A DNA stretch of 37,668 nucleotides, taken from contig NZ_POTZ01000011.1 of NCBI RefSeq assembly GCF_003236365.1, positions 1 through 37,668 of the forward strand, written 5' to 3'. This DNA is from Streptomyces sp. NTH33. Lineage in GTDB: Bacteria; Actinomycetota; Actinomycetes; Streptomycetales; Streptomycetaceae. Each line of letters opens with the position of its first letter. The first letter of the stretch is position 1. The notes beneath the pieces are model-generated. The model did no database searches, was not told the DNA's origin, and saw nothing but the letters and a program-made list of their open reading frames with translations. Of this stretch, positions 18,350 to 25,869 are shown piece by piece. The translations under genes and the position numbers were made by a program.

Positions 18350-19483
18350 TCACGGCTCGGCCCTGCGGTGCACCCGTGCGATCCAGTCCGCCGGTTCGGA
18401 GATCTCCGCCTTGGTGGGGAGGGTGTTCGGAGAGGTCCACACCCGGTTGAAGCCGTCCATGCCGACCTGCTCGACGACCGCGCGGACGAACCGCTCGCCG
18501 TCCCGGTACTGCCGCAGCTTGGCGTCCAGGCCGAGCAGCTTGCGCAGGGCCATGTCCAGGCGGGAGGCGCCCCTGGCACGGCGCTGCTGGAACTTCTCGC
18601 GGATCTCCGCGACGGTCGGTACGGCGTCCGGGCCGACCCCGTCCATCACGTAGTCGGCGTGGCCCTCCAGGAGGGACATCACGGCGGTGAGGCGGCCGAG
18701 GATCTCCCGCTGGGCCGGGGTCTGGACCAGCTCGACCAGGGAGCGGCCGCCGTCGTCCTCCTCGCCCTCGGGGCGGCCGCCGACCAGCGACTGGGCGGCA
18801 TCGCGGATGCGCTCCAGGAAGGCCATGGGGTCGACGTCGGTCTCCGCCAGGAAGGACTGGATTTCGCCCTCGAGGTGGTCGCGCAGCCAGGGCACGGCGG
18901 TGAACTGCGTGCGGTGCGTCTCCTCGTGCAGGCACACCCACAGGCGGAAGTCGTGGGGCTCCACGTCGAGCTCGCGCTCGACGTGGACGATGTTCGGCGC
19001 GACGAGCAGGAGCCGGCCGCCGCCGTTCTCTCCGGTGGGGAGGTCGCGGGCGGCCGGGGCGAAGGTCTCGTACTGGCCGAGGACGCGGGAGGCGAGGAAG
19101 GACAGCAGCATGCCGAGCTCGACGCCGGTGACCTTGCCTCCGACGGCGCCGAGGACCGCGCCGCCGGGGGTGCTGCTGCGGCGCTGCTGCATCTTGTCGA
19201 GGAGCGGTTTGAGGATCTCCCGGAAGCCGGCGACGTTCGCCCGGATCCAGCCGGGGCGGTCGACCACGAGTACGGGCGTGTCGTGGGTCTCGTCGGTGCC
19301 CAGTCGGGTGAATCCGCGGACATGTTCCTCGGAGGCCTTGGCATGCCGGCGCAGTTCCGCGACGACGGCCCGGGCCTCGTCCCGGCTCACCTCGGGGCCC
19401 GGCCGTACGAGCCGGGTCGCGGTCGCGACCGCGAGATTCCAGTCGACCATCCCGGGAGTTGCGGCACCACCGATGCTCGTCAT
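18350..19483 (-). CDS. DUF2342-family zinc-dependent metalloprotease
   Basis: A 377-aa protein of PF10103/DUF2342, annotated across actinobacteria as a zinc-dependent metalloprotease. The HExxH site is HEETH (186-190) with surrounding LWVCLHEETHRTQF, and a later LLEGHADYVMDG may supply the third ligand. Other family features are PGWIRANVAGFREI and GGRLLLVAPNIVHVERE. Its substrate is unknown. It lies between tilS and a D,D-carboxypeptidase gene, an order also found in mycobacteria. TACCGT ends 6 nt before the ATG, so the mRNA may be leaderless. Confidence 0.85.
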   Translation of the reverse strand: MTSIGGAATPGMVDWNLAVATATRLVRPGPEVSRDEARAVVAELRRHAKASEEHVRGFTRLGTDETHDTPVLVVDRPGWIRANVAGFREILKPLLDKMQQRRSSTPGGAVLGAVGGKVTGVELGMLLSFLASRVLGQYETFAPAARDLPTGENGGGRLLLVAPNIVHVERELDVEPHDFRLWVCLHEETHRTQFTAVPWLRDHLEGEIQSFLAETDVDPMAFLERIRDAAQSLVGGRPEGEEDDGGRSLVELVQTPAQREILGRLTAVMSLLEGHADYVMDGVGPDAVPTVAEIREKFQQRRARGASRLDMALRKLLGLDAKLRQYRDGERFVRAVVEQVGMDGFNRVWTSPNTLPTKAEISEPADWIARVHRRAEP

Positions 19484-19495
19484 GGGTCAACGGTA
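19484..19495 (-). promoter_or_regulatory. -10 hexamer of a probable leaderless transcript (DUF2342 protease)
   Basis: On the minus strand TACCGT (19490-19495) is followed by 6 nt and the ATG at 19483. A weak -35 (TGCCAG, 19513-19518) lies 17 bp upstream. Confidence 0.5.
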
Positions 19496-19577
19496 CGTGA
19501 GCGCTGCCGCTGCTGGCAGGACGGCGAGGCGGGGCAGGCGGGCGTGTGCCCGGGAGGCACCGGCGCCGGCCGGTGGG

Positions 19578-21245
19578 TCAGCGGCAGGAACAGGTGGTCA
19601 GGGCGGTGACTGCCCGGTCCAGGGCCGACTGGGCCGCTTCCTGGCCGGCGGTGTTCTCCGTGAGGAAGGCGAAGGCCAGGAGGTGGCCGTCCTGGGTCAT
19701 CACCGTGCCCGCCAGGGTGTTGACGCCGGTCAGGGTGCCGGTCTTGGCACGGACCAGGCCGGCCGCGCCGTCCGCACCGGCCGCGCCGTCCGCACCGGCC
19801 GCGCCGTCCGCACCGGCCGCGCCGTCCGCACCGTTCACGTAGCGGCCGCTCAGGGTGCCGGTGAAGCCGGCGACCGGAAGGCCGGTGAGGACCGGGCGGA
19901 GTTCGGGGTGGGCGGGGTCGGCCGCCTTGAGGAGCAGGGCCGTGAGCAGGTCGGCGGTGAGCCGGTCGGCCCGGTCGAGGCCGCTGCCGTCGTGGAACGC
20001 GGCGCCCGTCAGGGGGAGGCCGAGCTTTTGGAGCCGGGCCTCGACCGCGGCCGCGCCGCCGGCGAAGTCGGGACGGGCTCCGGCCGCGAGGGCCGTGTGG
20101 CGGGTCAGGGCCTCGGCGATGTCGTTGTCGCTGTTGGTGAGCATGCGTTCGACCAGGGTGGACAGCGGGGGCGAGGAGACGGTCGCCAGGGTCTTGGCGC
20201 GCGCGGCCGCCCGGGACGGGCCGGCGGCCGTGGTCCGGATGCCTGCGTCGGACAGCAGGCGCGCGAAGGCGTCCGCCGCCTGAGCCGCCGGGTCGGCCAC
20301 GCGCGGGGCGGGGCCCCTGGTCGAGTCGTCGGTGCGGGCCGCGTCGGTCATCAGGGCCGTGACCCGGGCGATGTTCTCGTTGACGCCGATGGGGTGCAGG
20401 TCGGAGCCGGCGTACAGCGAGGTGTCGTACGACAGTGTCACCTTCGTCACACCCCGCTTGGTCAGCGCGGCCGCCGTCTCGTCGGCGAGGGTGCGCAGGC
20501 TCGCCCAGCCCTGGGCGTCCTCGCGGGCGGTGAGCGTGGGGTCGCCGCCGCCGACCAGCACGAGTTCTCCGGTGCCGGGCTCCAGGACGGCACGGGTGGT
20601 GAGCCGGTGGTCCGGGCCGAGGGCGGACAGCGCGGCGACGCCGGTGGCGATCTTGGTGGTGGAGGCGGGGGTGAGCGCCTCGCCGGCCCCCTGGCCGTAC
20701 AGCCGCCTGCCGGTGGCCATGTCGACGACGGAGGCGGAGCGGCGGGTGCCGAGGGCCGGGTTCTGCAGCAGCGGGTCCAGGACGGCTGGGAGACCCGAGC
20801 CGTCGGACACCGGCTCCACCGGGCCGCCGGCCCCGCCGAGCCCCACCAGCACCGGCAGGGCGCTGGGCGCGGGCCGGGCCCCGCCGGCGGACGTGTCACG
20901 CGTACGCGACGTGTCGGACGTATCGTTTCGGCGGCCGTGATCTGCGCCACCCGTGTGCTCCAGGGCAGCCGCCCGGTGCCGCTCGGCCGTACGCTTTCCG
21001 GAGGAGTCCCAGGGACCGGCGGCGGTCACCGCACCGGCGGCGAGCACCAGCCCGGCCGTGGCGGCACCCGCCGTGTACTGCCAGGTCCTCGGTGTCACGA
21101 GCCGCGGCCCGGCGGCCCGCGCAAGCCGCGCGACCCGCGGTTTCACGGCCTGCGCCACCCGTGCCAAACGCGGTCGCGCGGCCCGCGCGAGGCGGGCCAG
21201 ACGCGGTCTCACGGCACGCCAGGCCCTCAGCTCCGGCACGACCAC
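19578..21245 (-). CDS. D-alanyl-D-alanine carboxypeptidase/endopeptidase (PBP4, S13 type)
   Basis: A 555-aa penicillin-binding protein that trims or cleaves peptidoglycan cross-links. Catalytic motifs are ASTTK (Ser about 195), SDN (372-374) and KTG (501-503), each in S13 context. The N-terminus is unusual: about 48 cytoplasmic residues built of a degenerate repeat (RPRLARLARAA, then RPRLARVAQAV, then KPRVARLARAA), then a signal-anchor (about 56-76) and a disordered linker to about 150. A run of four GADGAA units (472-495) sits directly before KTG, encoded by an exact 18-bp repeat. The start is GTG 21245; GTG 21239 has better spacing to AAGGGG. It is divergent from ppa. Confidence 0.92.
   Translation of the reverse strand: MVVPELRAWRAVRPRLARLARAARPRLARVAQAVKPRVARLARAAGPRLVTPRTWQYTAGAATAGLVLAAGAVTAAGPWDSSGKRTAERHRAAALEHTGGADHGRRNDTSDTSRTRDTSAGGARPAPSALPVLVGLGGAGGPVEPVSDGSGLPAVLDPLLQNPALGTRRSASVVDMATGRRLYGQGAGEALTPASTTKIATGVAALSALGPDHRLTTRAVLEPGTGELVLVGGGDPTLTAREDAQGWASLRTLADETAAALTKRGVTKVTLSYDTSLYAGSDLHPIGVNENIARVTALMTDAARTDDSTRGPAPRVADPAAQAADAFARLLSDAGIRTTAAGPSRAAARAKTLATVSSPPLSTLVERMLTNSDNDIAEALTRHTALAAGARPDFAGGAAAVEARLQKLGLPLTGAAFHDGSGLDRADRLTADLLTALLLKAADPAHPELRPVLTGLPVAGFTGTLSGRYVNGADGAAGADGAAGADGAAGADGAAGLVRAKTGTLTGVNTLAGTVMTQDGHLLAFAFLTENTAGQEAAQSALDRAVTALTTCSCR
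19761..19832 (-). repeat. 18-bp minisatellite, four exact copies, in the carboxypeptidase gene
   Basis: GGCCGCGCCGTCCGCACC is repeated exactly at 19761, 19779, 19797 and 19815 (+ strand reading). It is in frame and adds six residues per copy immediately before the KTG active-site box. Confidence 0.95.
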
Positions 21246-21324
21246 CAGCCCCTTTCGCGATCACACACCTGCGTGAGGGACACTTAACCACCAGAACTAT
21301 GTGCTGATCATGGAGGAGCCACCG

Positions 21325-21816
21325 GTGGAGTTCGACGTCACGATCGAGATCCCTAAGGGTTCGCGGAACAAGTACGAGGTGGACCACGAGACCGGTCGTA
21401 TCCGCCTGGACCGTCGACTCTTCACTTCGACCAGCTACCCGGCCGACTACGGCTTCGTCGACAACACCCTCGGCGAGGACGGCGACCCGCTGGACGCGCT
21501 GGTCATCCTGGACGAGCCGACGTTCCCCGGCTGCCTCATCAAGTGCCGCGCCATCGGCATGTTCCGCATGACGGACGAGGCGGGCGGCGACGACAAGCTG
21601 CTGTGCGTCCCGGCGTCCGACCCGCGCGTGGAGCACCTGCGGGACATCCACCACGTGTCGGAGTTCGACCGCCTGGAGATCCAGCACTTCTTCGAGGTCT
21701 ACAAGGACCTGGAGCCCGGCAAGTCCGTCGAGGGCGCCAACTGGGTGGGCCGCTCCGACGCCGAGGCCGAGATCGAGCGTTCCATCAAGCGCTTCCAGGA
21801 GCATGGCGGTCACTGA
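21325..21816 (+). CDS. ppa: inorganic pyrophosphatase
   Basis: A 163-aa soluble family I pyrophosphatase that hydrolyses PPi and so drives biosynthetic reactions. The metal-binding signature [10 protein letters not shown] (51-60) is intact, as are [10 protein letters not shown], the catalytic Tyr region PADYGFV and the ending [14 protein letters not shown]. The GTG start is chosen because GGAGGAG lies 6 nt upstream and the protein then has the usual streptomycete length. A strong hairpin follows at 21834-21867. Confidence 0.96.
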   Translation: MEFDVTIEIPKGSRNKYEVDHETGRIRLDRRLFTSTSYPADYGFVDNTLGEDGDPLDALVILDEPTFPGCLIKCRAIGMFRMTDEAGGDDKLLCVPASDPRVEHLRDIHHVSEFDRLEIQHFFEVYKDLEPGKSVEGANWVGRSDAEAEIERSIKRFQEHGGH

Positions 21817-21833
21817 GTCGTCCGTCGCTCTCG

Positions 21834-21867
21834 GGCCGTACCGCCCACCAGCCGGGGCGGTACGGCC
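21834..21867 (+). terminator. hairpin after ppa
   Basis: GGCCGTACCGCCC (21834-21846) pairs perfectly with GGGCGGTACGGCC (21855-21867), giving a 13-bp stem and an 8-nt loop, 18 bp past the ppa stop. There is no T tract, as is common in Streptomyces. Confidence 0.75.
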
Positions 21868-21963
21868 TGCTCCTGTCCGCGCACGGCTTCCTGTCCGTGT
21901 ACGGCCAGGTCTGCCCGCCCATACTGAGGCTGACGGAAGGTGTCGTTCAGGGAGCGTTGCCCA

Positions 21964-23700
21964 GTGACGGACGCGGAGGACCTCAAACCGCAGTCGGACG
22001 AGGCGAGGAGCGCGTTCAGGGTTCCCGCGGGGAACTCGATGACCCAGGTCCAGCTGATCCCGGTCGTCCAGCCGGGCGACGGCGAGTCGTCCACGACGTC
22101 GGAGTTCGCCGTACCCGAGGGCCTGGCCGTCCCCCGGACGGGGACCGAGTCGGAGACCACCTCCGAGTTCACGCTCCCGGAGGGGCTCGAGGTTCCGCAG
22201 CCGCCGGCCGCGGAGCCCGAAGGGTCCGCGTTCAGCCCGCCGAGCACCTACAGCGCCCGCCAGGCTCCGCCCGCCTTCACCCCGCCGGGCGGCATACCGG
22301 TGGTCAGCCTGGCCAAGGACGTCCCCTGGCAGGACCGGATGCGCACCATGCTGCGCATGCCGGTGGCCGAGCGCCCTGCGCCCGAGCCGGTGCAGCGGGC
22401 CGAGGAGGGCGGCCCGGCCGTCCCGCGCGTGCTCGACCTGACCCTGCGCATCGGCGAGCTGCTGCTCGCGGGTGGTGAGGGTGCCGAGGACGTCGAGGCG
22501 GCGATGTTCGCGGTCTGCCGGTCCTACGGCCTGGACCGCTGCGAGCCGAACGTCACCTTCACCCTGCTGTCGATCTCCTACCAGCCGTCCCTGGTGGACG
22601 ACCCGGTGACGGCGTCCCGGACGGTACGGCGCCGGGGCACCGACTACACGCGTCTGGCAGCCGTCTTCCAGCTCGTCGACGACCTGAGCGACCCGGAGAC
22701 CCACGTCTCCCTGGAGGAGTCCTACCGGCGGCTGGCGGAGATCCGCCGCAACCGGCACCCCTACTCCGGCTGGGTGCTGACCGCGGCCGCCGGGCTGCTG
22801 GCGGGCACGGCCTCCGTGCTCGTCGGCGGCGACCTGATCGTCTTCGTGGCGGCGGCGCTCGGCGCGATGCTCGGCGACCGGCTGGCGTGGCTGTGCGCCG
22901 GGCGCGGGCTGCCGGAGTTCTACCAGTTCACGGTCGCAGCGATGCCGCCGGCCGCGATCGGCGTCGCGCTCAACGTGACGCACGTCGACGTGAAGGCGTC
23001 CGCGGTCATCACCGGTGGACTGTTCGCGCTCCTGCCCGGGCGGGCGCTGGTGGCGAGCGTGCAGGACGGGCTGACCGGCTTCTACATCACCGCCGCCGCG
23101 CGCCTGCTGGAGGTCATGTACTTCTTCGTCGGCATCGTCACCGGGGTGCTGCTGGTCCTGTACTTCGGGGTGAAGCTGGGTGCCCAGCTCAACCCGGACG
23201 CGGCCCTCGGCGCCAGCGAGCGGCCCGTGCTGCAGATCGTCGCGTCGATGCTGCTGTCGCTGACCTTCGCCGTCCTGCTGCAGCAGGAGCGGTCCACCGT
23301 GCTGTGGGTGACGCTCAACGGCGGCGTCGCCTGGTCGGTGTACGCCGCGATGCACAACGTCGGCGGGATATCGCCGGTGGCGTCCACGGCTGTGGCGGCG
23401 GGCCTGGTGGGCCTGTTCGGGCAGTTGCTGTCGCGGTACCAGTTCGCGTCCGCGCTGCCCTTCACGACGGCCGCGATCGGTCCGCTGCTGCCCGGTTCGG
23501 CGACGTACTTCGGTCTGCTGGCGATCGCGCAGAACAACATCGACAAGGGGCTGTTGTCGCTGGCCAAGGCGGTGTCGCTCGCCATGGCCATCGCAATCGG
23601 CGTGAACCTCGGGTCGGAGATCTTCCGGCTGTTCCTCAGGGTGCCGGGCGGCGCCTCGGCGGCGGGGCGCCGGGCCGCCAAGCGCACGCGCGGGTTCTGA
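21964..23700 (+). CDS. threonine/serine exporter family protein (ThrE-like)
   Basis: A 578-aa membrane protein matching the ThrE/DUF1212 architecture. A soluble N-terminal domain (about 150-265: LDLTLRIGELLLAGGEGAEDVEAAM, then TFTLLSISYQ) precedes about ten hydrophobic helices in two blocks (ThrE and ThrE_2). Corynebacterium ThrE exports threonine and serine; the substrate here is not proven. About 140 disordered residues precede the domain and include a duplicated motif, TTSEFAVPEGLAVP and TTSEFTLPEGLEVP. The GTG start has AGGGAG about 10 nt upstream. It is convergent with the DedA gene. Confidence 0.85.
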   Translation: MTDAEDLKPQSDEARSAFRVPAGNSMTQVQLIPVVQPGDGESSTTSEFAVPEGLAVPRTGTESETTSEFTLPEGLEVPQPPAAEPEGSAFSPPSTYSARQAPPAFTPPGGIPVVSLAKDVPWQDRMRTMLRMPVAERPAPEPVQRAEEGGPAVPRVLDLTLRIGELLLAGGEGAEDVEAAMFAVCRSYGLDRCEPNVTFTLLSISYQPSLVDDPVTASRTVRRRGTDYTRLAAVFQLVDDLSDPETHVSLEESYRRLAEIRRNRHPYSGWVLTAAAGLLAGTASVLVGGDLIVFVAAALGAMLGDRLAWLCAGRGLPEFYQFTVAAMPPAAIGVALNVTHVDVKASAVITGGLFALLPGRALVASVQDGLTGFYITAAARLLEVMYFFVGIVTGVLLVLYFGVKLGAQLNPDAALGASERPVLQIVASMLLSLTFAVLLQQERSTVLWVTLNGGVAWSVYAAMHNVGGISPVASTAVAAGLVGLFGQLLSRYQFASALPFTTAAIGPLLPGSATYFGLLAIAQNNIDKGLLSLAKAVSLAMAIAIGVNLGSEIFRLFLRVPGGASAAGRRAAKRTRGF

Positions 23701-23703
23701 CCC

Positions 23704-23721
23704 GGAGCGCCCGGGCGCTCC
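23704..23721. terminator. bidirectional palindrome between convergent genes
   Basis: GGAGCGCCCGGGCGCTCC is a perfect 18-bp palindrome filling most of the 23-bp gap between the ThrE-like and DedA genes. It could end transcription from both sides. Confidence 0.6.
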
Positions 23722-23723
23722 TC

Positions 23724-24785
23724 TCAGGGGGCGCGGTGGTAGCCGCCGTCGTCCGGGTGCTGCGGGTTCTGGTCGTAGTGCCCCTGCCCGCCGTAGTGGC
23801 CCTGACGGCCGTAGCCCTGCTGGTCGTGGCCCTGCTGGTCATAGCCCTGCTGACCGTAACCCTGCTGGTCGTGGCCCTGCTGGTCGTGGCCCTGCTGACC
23901 ATAACCCTGCTGGTCGTAGCCCTGCTGGTCGTAGTGGCCCCGCCGGCCGTAGCCCTGCTGGTCGCCGTACGGCTGCTGGGGGTACTGCTGCTGGGGGTAC
24001 TGCTGCGGCTGGTTCTGGTTGCCGTTCTGGCCGCCGCCGTACTGGTGCGGCGGCTCGATGCGGCGCAGGCGGGTCGTGGCGTCGTCCATGACCGGCTGCT
24101 GGTACTGCTGCTGATACGGGGCGGGGGTCTCCTGTGCGGCCGGCTCCTCCGGCCCCTCGGGGTTCTTCTTCCCCTGGGAGCGGGCGCGCAGGAACTCGAT
24201 GATGATCGGGACCACCGAGAGGAGGACGATCAGGATGAGGATCGCCTCGATGTTCTTCTTGACGAAGGCGATGTTGCCCAGCCAGGAGCCGAGGAGGGTC
24301 ACCCCCGTGCCCCACAGGATGCCGCCGATGACGTTGAAGATCAGGAACGAGCGGTACCGCATGCCGCTGACGCCCGCGATGATCGGCGTGAACGTGCGCA
24401 CGATGGGCACGAAGCGGGCCAGGACCAGGGACTTGGGGCCGTGCTTCTCGAAGAACTCGTGCGCCTTGGTGACGTTCTCCTGCTTGAACAGGCGGGAGTC
24501 GGGGCGGTTGAAGAGCGCCGGTCCGACCTTCTTGCCGAACATGTAGCCCGCCTGGTCGCCGAGGATCGCGGCCACACAGATGAGGACGATCACGAGCCAC
24601 AGGGGATAGCGCAGCTGACCCGACGTGACCAGCAGGCCGGTGGTGAACAGCAGCGAGTCGCCCGGCAGGAAGAAGCCGATGAGGAGACCGGACTCGGCGA
24701 AGACGATGAGGAGCAGGCCCCAGAGTCCGAAGCTGTTGAGCAGGTAGTTCGGATCCAGCCAGCTTGGGCCGAGGGCAAGCGTCAT
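23724..24785 (-). CDS. DedA family membrane protein with QQGY/QQGH repeat tail
   Basis: A 353-aa protein. Residues 1-210 form a DedA/VTT (SNARE-associated) domain: [55 protein letters not shown] and [11 protein letters not shown]. DedA proteins scramble or flip lipid carriers such as undecaprenyl phosphate and affect envelope stress. The remaining ~140 residues are a hydrophilic Gln/Tyr/Gly/His-rich tail with an eight-copy 5-residue repeat ([15 protein letters not shown]). That tail is not part of the family domain and resembles low-complexity, prion-like segments. Start is ATG 24785 or the GTG just before it, where AGGAG spacing is better (9 nt). Confidence 0.88.
   Translation of the reverse strand: MTLALGPSWLDPNYLLNSFGLWGLLLIVFAESGLLIGFFLPGDSLLFTTGLLVTSGQLRYPLWLVIVLICVAAILGDQAGYMFGKKVGPALFNRPDSRLFKQENVTKAHEFFEKHGPKSLVLARFVPIVRTFTPIIAGVSGMRYRSFLIFNVIGGILWGTGVTLLGSWLGNIAFVKKNIEAILILIVLLSVVPIIIEFLRARSQGKKNPEGPEEPAAQETPAPYQQQYQQPVMDDATTRLRRIEPPHQYGGGQNGNQNQPQQYPQQQYPQQPYGDQQGYGRRGHYDQQGYDQQGYGQQGHDQQGHDQQGYGQQGYDQQGHDQQGYGRQGHYGGQGHYDQNPQHPDDGGYHRAP
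23815..23934 (-). repeat. 15-bp tandem repeat, eight copies, in the DedA gene
   Basis: On the + strand, eight consecutive 15-bp units begin at 23815 and recur every 15 bp to 23934, each starting CCCTGCTG. Variable positions are mostly at the end of each unit (GTGG, ATAG, GTAA). A ninth isolated unit is at 23953. Confidence 0.9.
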
Positions 24786-24930
24786 CACGGTTCCGGACTC
24801 CTGACGGGGTGGGGAGATACGGCGTCGGGGCGTCGAGGCACGGCCTCGGTGCACTGCCGCACAAACTACCAACGCAATGTGTACACCCTGGGTTCCACTC
24901 GGGCCGAGTGGGGCGCCGTACGGCGGCGGT

Positions 24931-24971
24931 CCTGGCCCGGGAGTGCCCCGTACCGGGCGGCCCGGGCCAGG
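24931..24971 (-). terminator. inverted repeat after tipA
   Basis: CCTGGCCCGGG (24931-24941) and CCCGGGCCAGG (24961-24971) are perfect 11-bp arms separated by 19 nt. They start 3 bp beyond the tipA stop codon. Confidence 0.65.
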
Positions 24972-24974
24972 TGG

Positions 24975-25409
24975 TCAGGAGGTGTGCCGGCCGGCGTTGG
25001 CGAGGATCGCCTCGCGCAGGTACGCGGCCAGGCCCGGCCGGATCTTCTCGTAGGTCGCGGTGAAGCGCGGGTCGGTGACGTACATCTCCGCCAGGCAGGT
25101 GTGCATCTCGTGCGCGCAGTCGTAGTAGCTGCCGGAGATGAACCGGCGGTGCTCCTCGGCCACGTCCATGGCGGCCTGTGAGCCGGCCGGTGCGCCCGCG
25201 TCGAGCAGCGCCGCCATGCGCCGGTGGATCGCGTCCTGCTCCTCGGTGAGCCGCTGCCAGTCCTCCTTGGTGTACGAGGCGGTACGGCGCCGGGACTGCC
25301 GGTAGGCCTCCGTGCCGCCCCAGCGCTGCTGGACCTCCTCGGCGTATCGCTCGGGGTCGTGGTCGCCGAAGACCTCGAACCGCTCCTCGGGTGTGAGGTT
25401 GATGCCCAT
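24975..25409 (-). CDS. TipAS, internal in-frame product of tipA
   Basis: An ATG at codon 110 of tipA (MGINLTPEERF) has GGAGG 8 nt upstream. It would give a 144-aa protein identical in length to the known TipAS, which is made from the same mRNA and acts as a drug-sequestering decoy without the DNA-binding domain. Confidence 0.85.
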   Translation of the reverse strand: MGINLTPEERFEVFGDHDPERYAEEVQQRWGGTEAYRQSRRRTASYTKEDWQRLTEEQDAIHRRMAALLDAGAPAGSQAAMDVAEEHRRFISGSYYDCAHEMHTCLAEMYVTDPRFTATYEKIRPGLAAYLREAILANAGRHTS

Positions 25410-25736
25410 CCTCTGTGCCTCCATGGCGTGCTCCACGGCCGCGGCCATCCTCCGCAGCTTCTCGATCCGGGCGGTCAGCAGTTCGTACTGGCGGCGCAGG
25501 TGCGCCCCCGGGTCCGCTTCCGGGTCGTCGAGCAGGGCCGCGACCTCCTCGAGCGGGAAGCCGAGCTCCCGGTAGAACAGGATCCGCTGCAGCCGGTCGA
25601 GGTCGGCGTCGCTGTAGCGCCGGTGGCCCGCGTGGCTGCGCTCGCCCGGGACGAGCAGGCCGATGTCGTCGTAGTGGTGCAGTGTGCGCACCGTCACTCC
25701 GGCGAAACCGGCGACCTGTCCCACGGTGTAGCCCAC
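24975..25736 (-). CDS. tipA: thiostrepton-induced MerR-family regulator TipAL
   Basis: A 253-aa protein, exactly the length of S. lividans TipAL. Residues 1-110 are a MerR DNA-binding domain (VGQVAGFAGVTVRTLHHYDD) with a dimerising coiled coil. Residues 110-253 are the TipAS antibiotic-binding domain, which captures thiopeptides such as thiostrepton covalently. Cys207 and Cys214 (YDCAHEMHTC) are both present; Cys214 is the known attachment residue. The GTG start at 25736 has AAAGGAG 5 nt upstream. The divergent promoter carries the characteristic inverted repeat and a 19-bp spacer, so the gene should be autoregulated. It lies next to the divergent ClC channel gene. Confidence 0.96.
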   Translation of the reverse strand: MGYTVGQVAGFAGVTVRTLHHYDDIGLLVPGERSHAGHRRYSDADLDRLQRILFYRELGFPLEEVAALLDDPEADPGAHLRRQYELLTARIEKLRRMAAAVEHAMEAQRMGINLTPEERFEVFGDHDPERYAEEVQQRWGGTEAYRQSRRRTASYTKEDWQRLTEEQDAIHRRMAALLDAGAPAGSQAAMDVAEEHRRFISGSYYDCAHEMHTCLAEMYVTDPRFTATYEKIRPGLAAYLREAILANAGRHTS

Positions 25737-25763
25737 TTCCGCTCCTTTCTCGGTACGCGCTCC

Positions 25764-25794
25764 ACAGTGGGTCCTCACGTCGCGTGAGGTGCAA
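25764..25794 (-). promoter_or_regulatory. tipA promoter and operator
   Basis: On the minus strand: -35 TTGCAC (25789-25794), a 19-bp spacer, and -10 CACTGT (25764-25769). The spacer region carries the inverted repeat CCTCACG-N3-CGTGAGG (25773-25789). The long spacer and the repeat inside it are hallmarks of MerR-type activation and match the known tipA promoter. Confidence 0.9.
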
Positions 25795-25857
25795 GCGCGT
25801 TTCCCCGGGAGTGCCGGGGCGCTTCCCGCTCCGGATGTTGTGTCGCTTTCGTCCGCT

Positions 25858-25869
25858 TATCGTGAGCCC
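25858..25869 (+). promoter_or_regulatory. -10 hexamer of a probable leaderless transcript (ClC gene)
   Basis: TATCGT at 25858-25863 is followed by 6 nt and the GTG at 25870. No ribosome site is seen, and the -35 is weak. Confidence 0.5.

Noticed and set aside
23815-23934. CRISPR-like regular repeat
   Set aside because: The units are contiguous 15-mers without spacers and encode an in-frame protein repeat.
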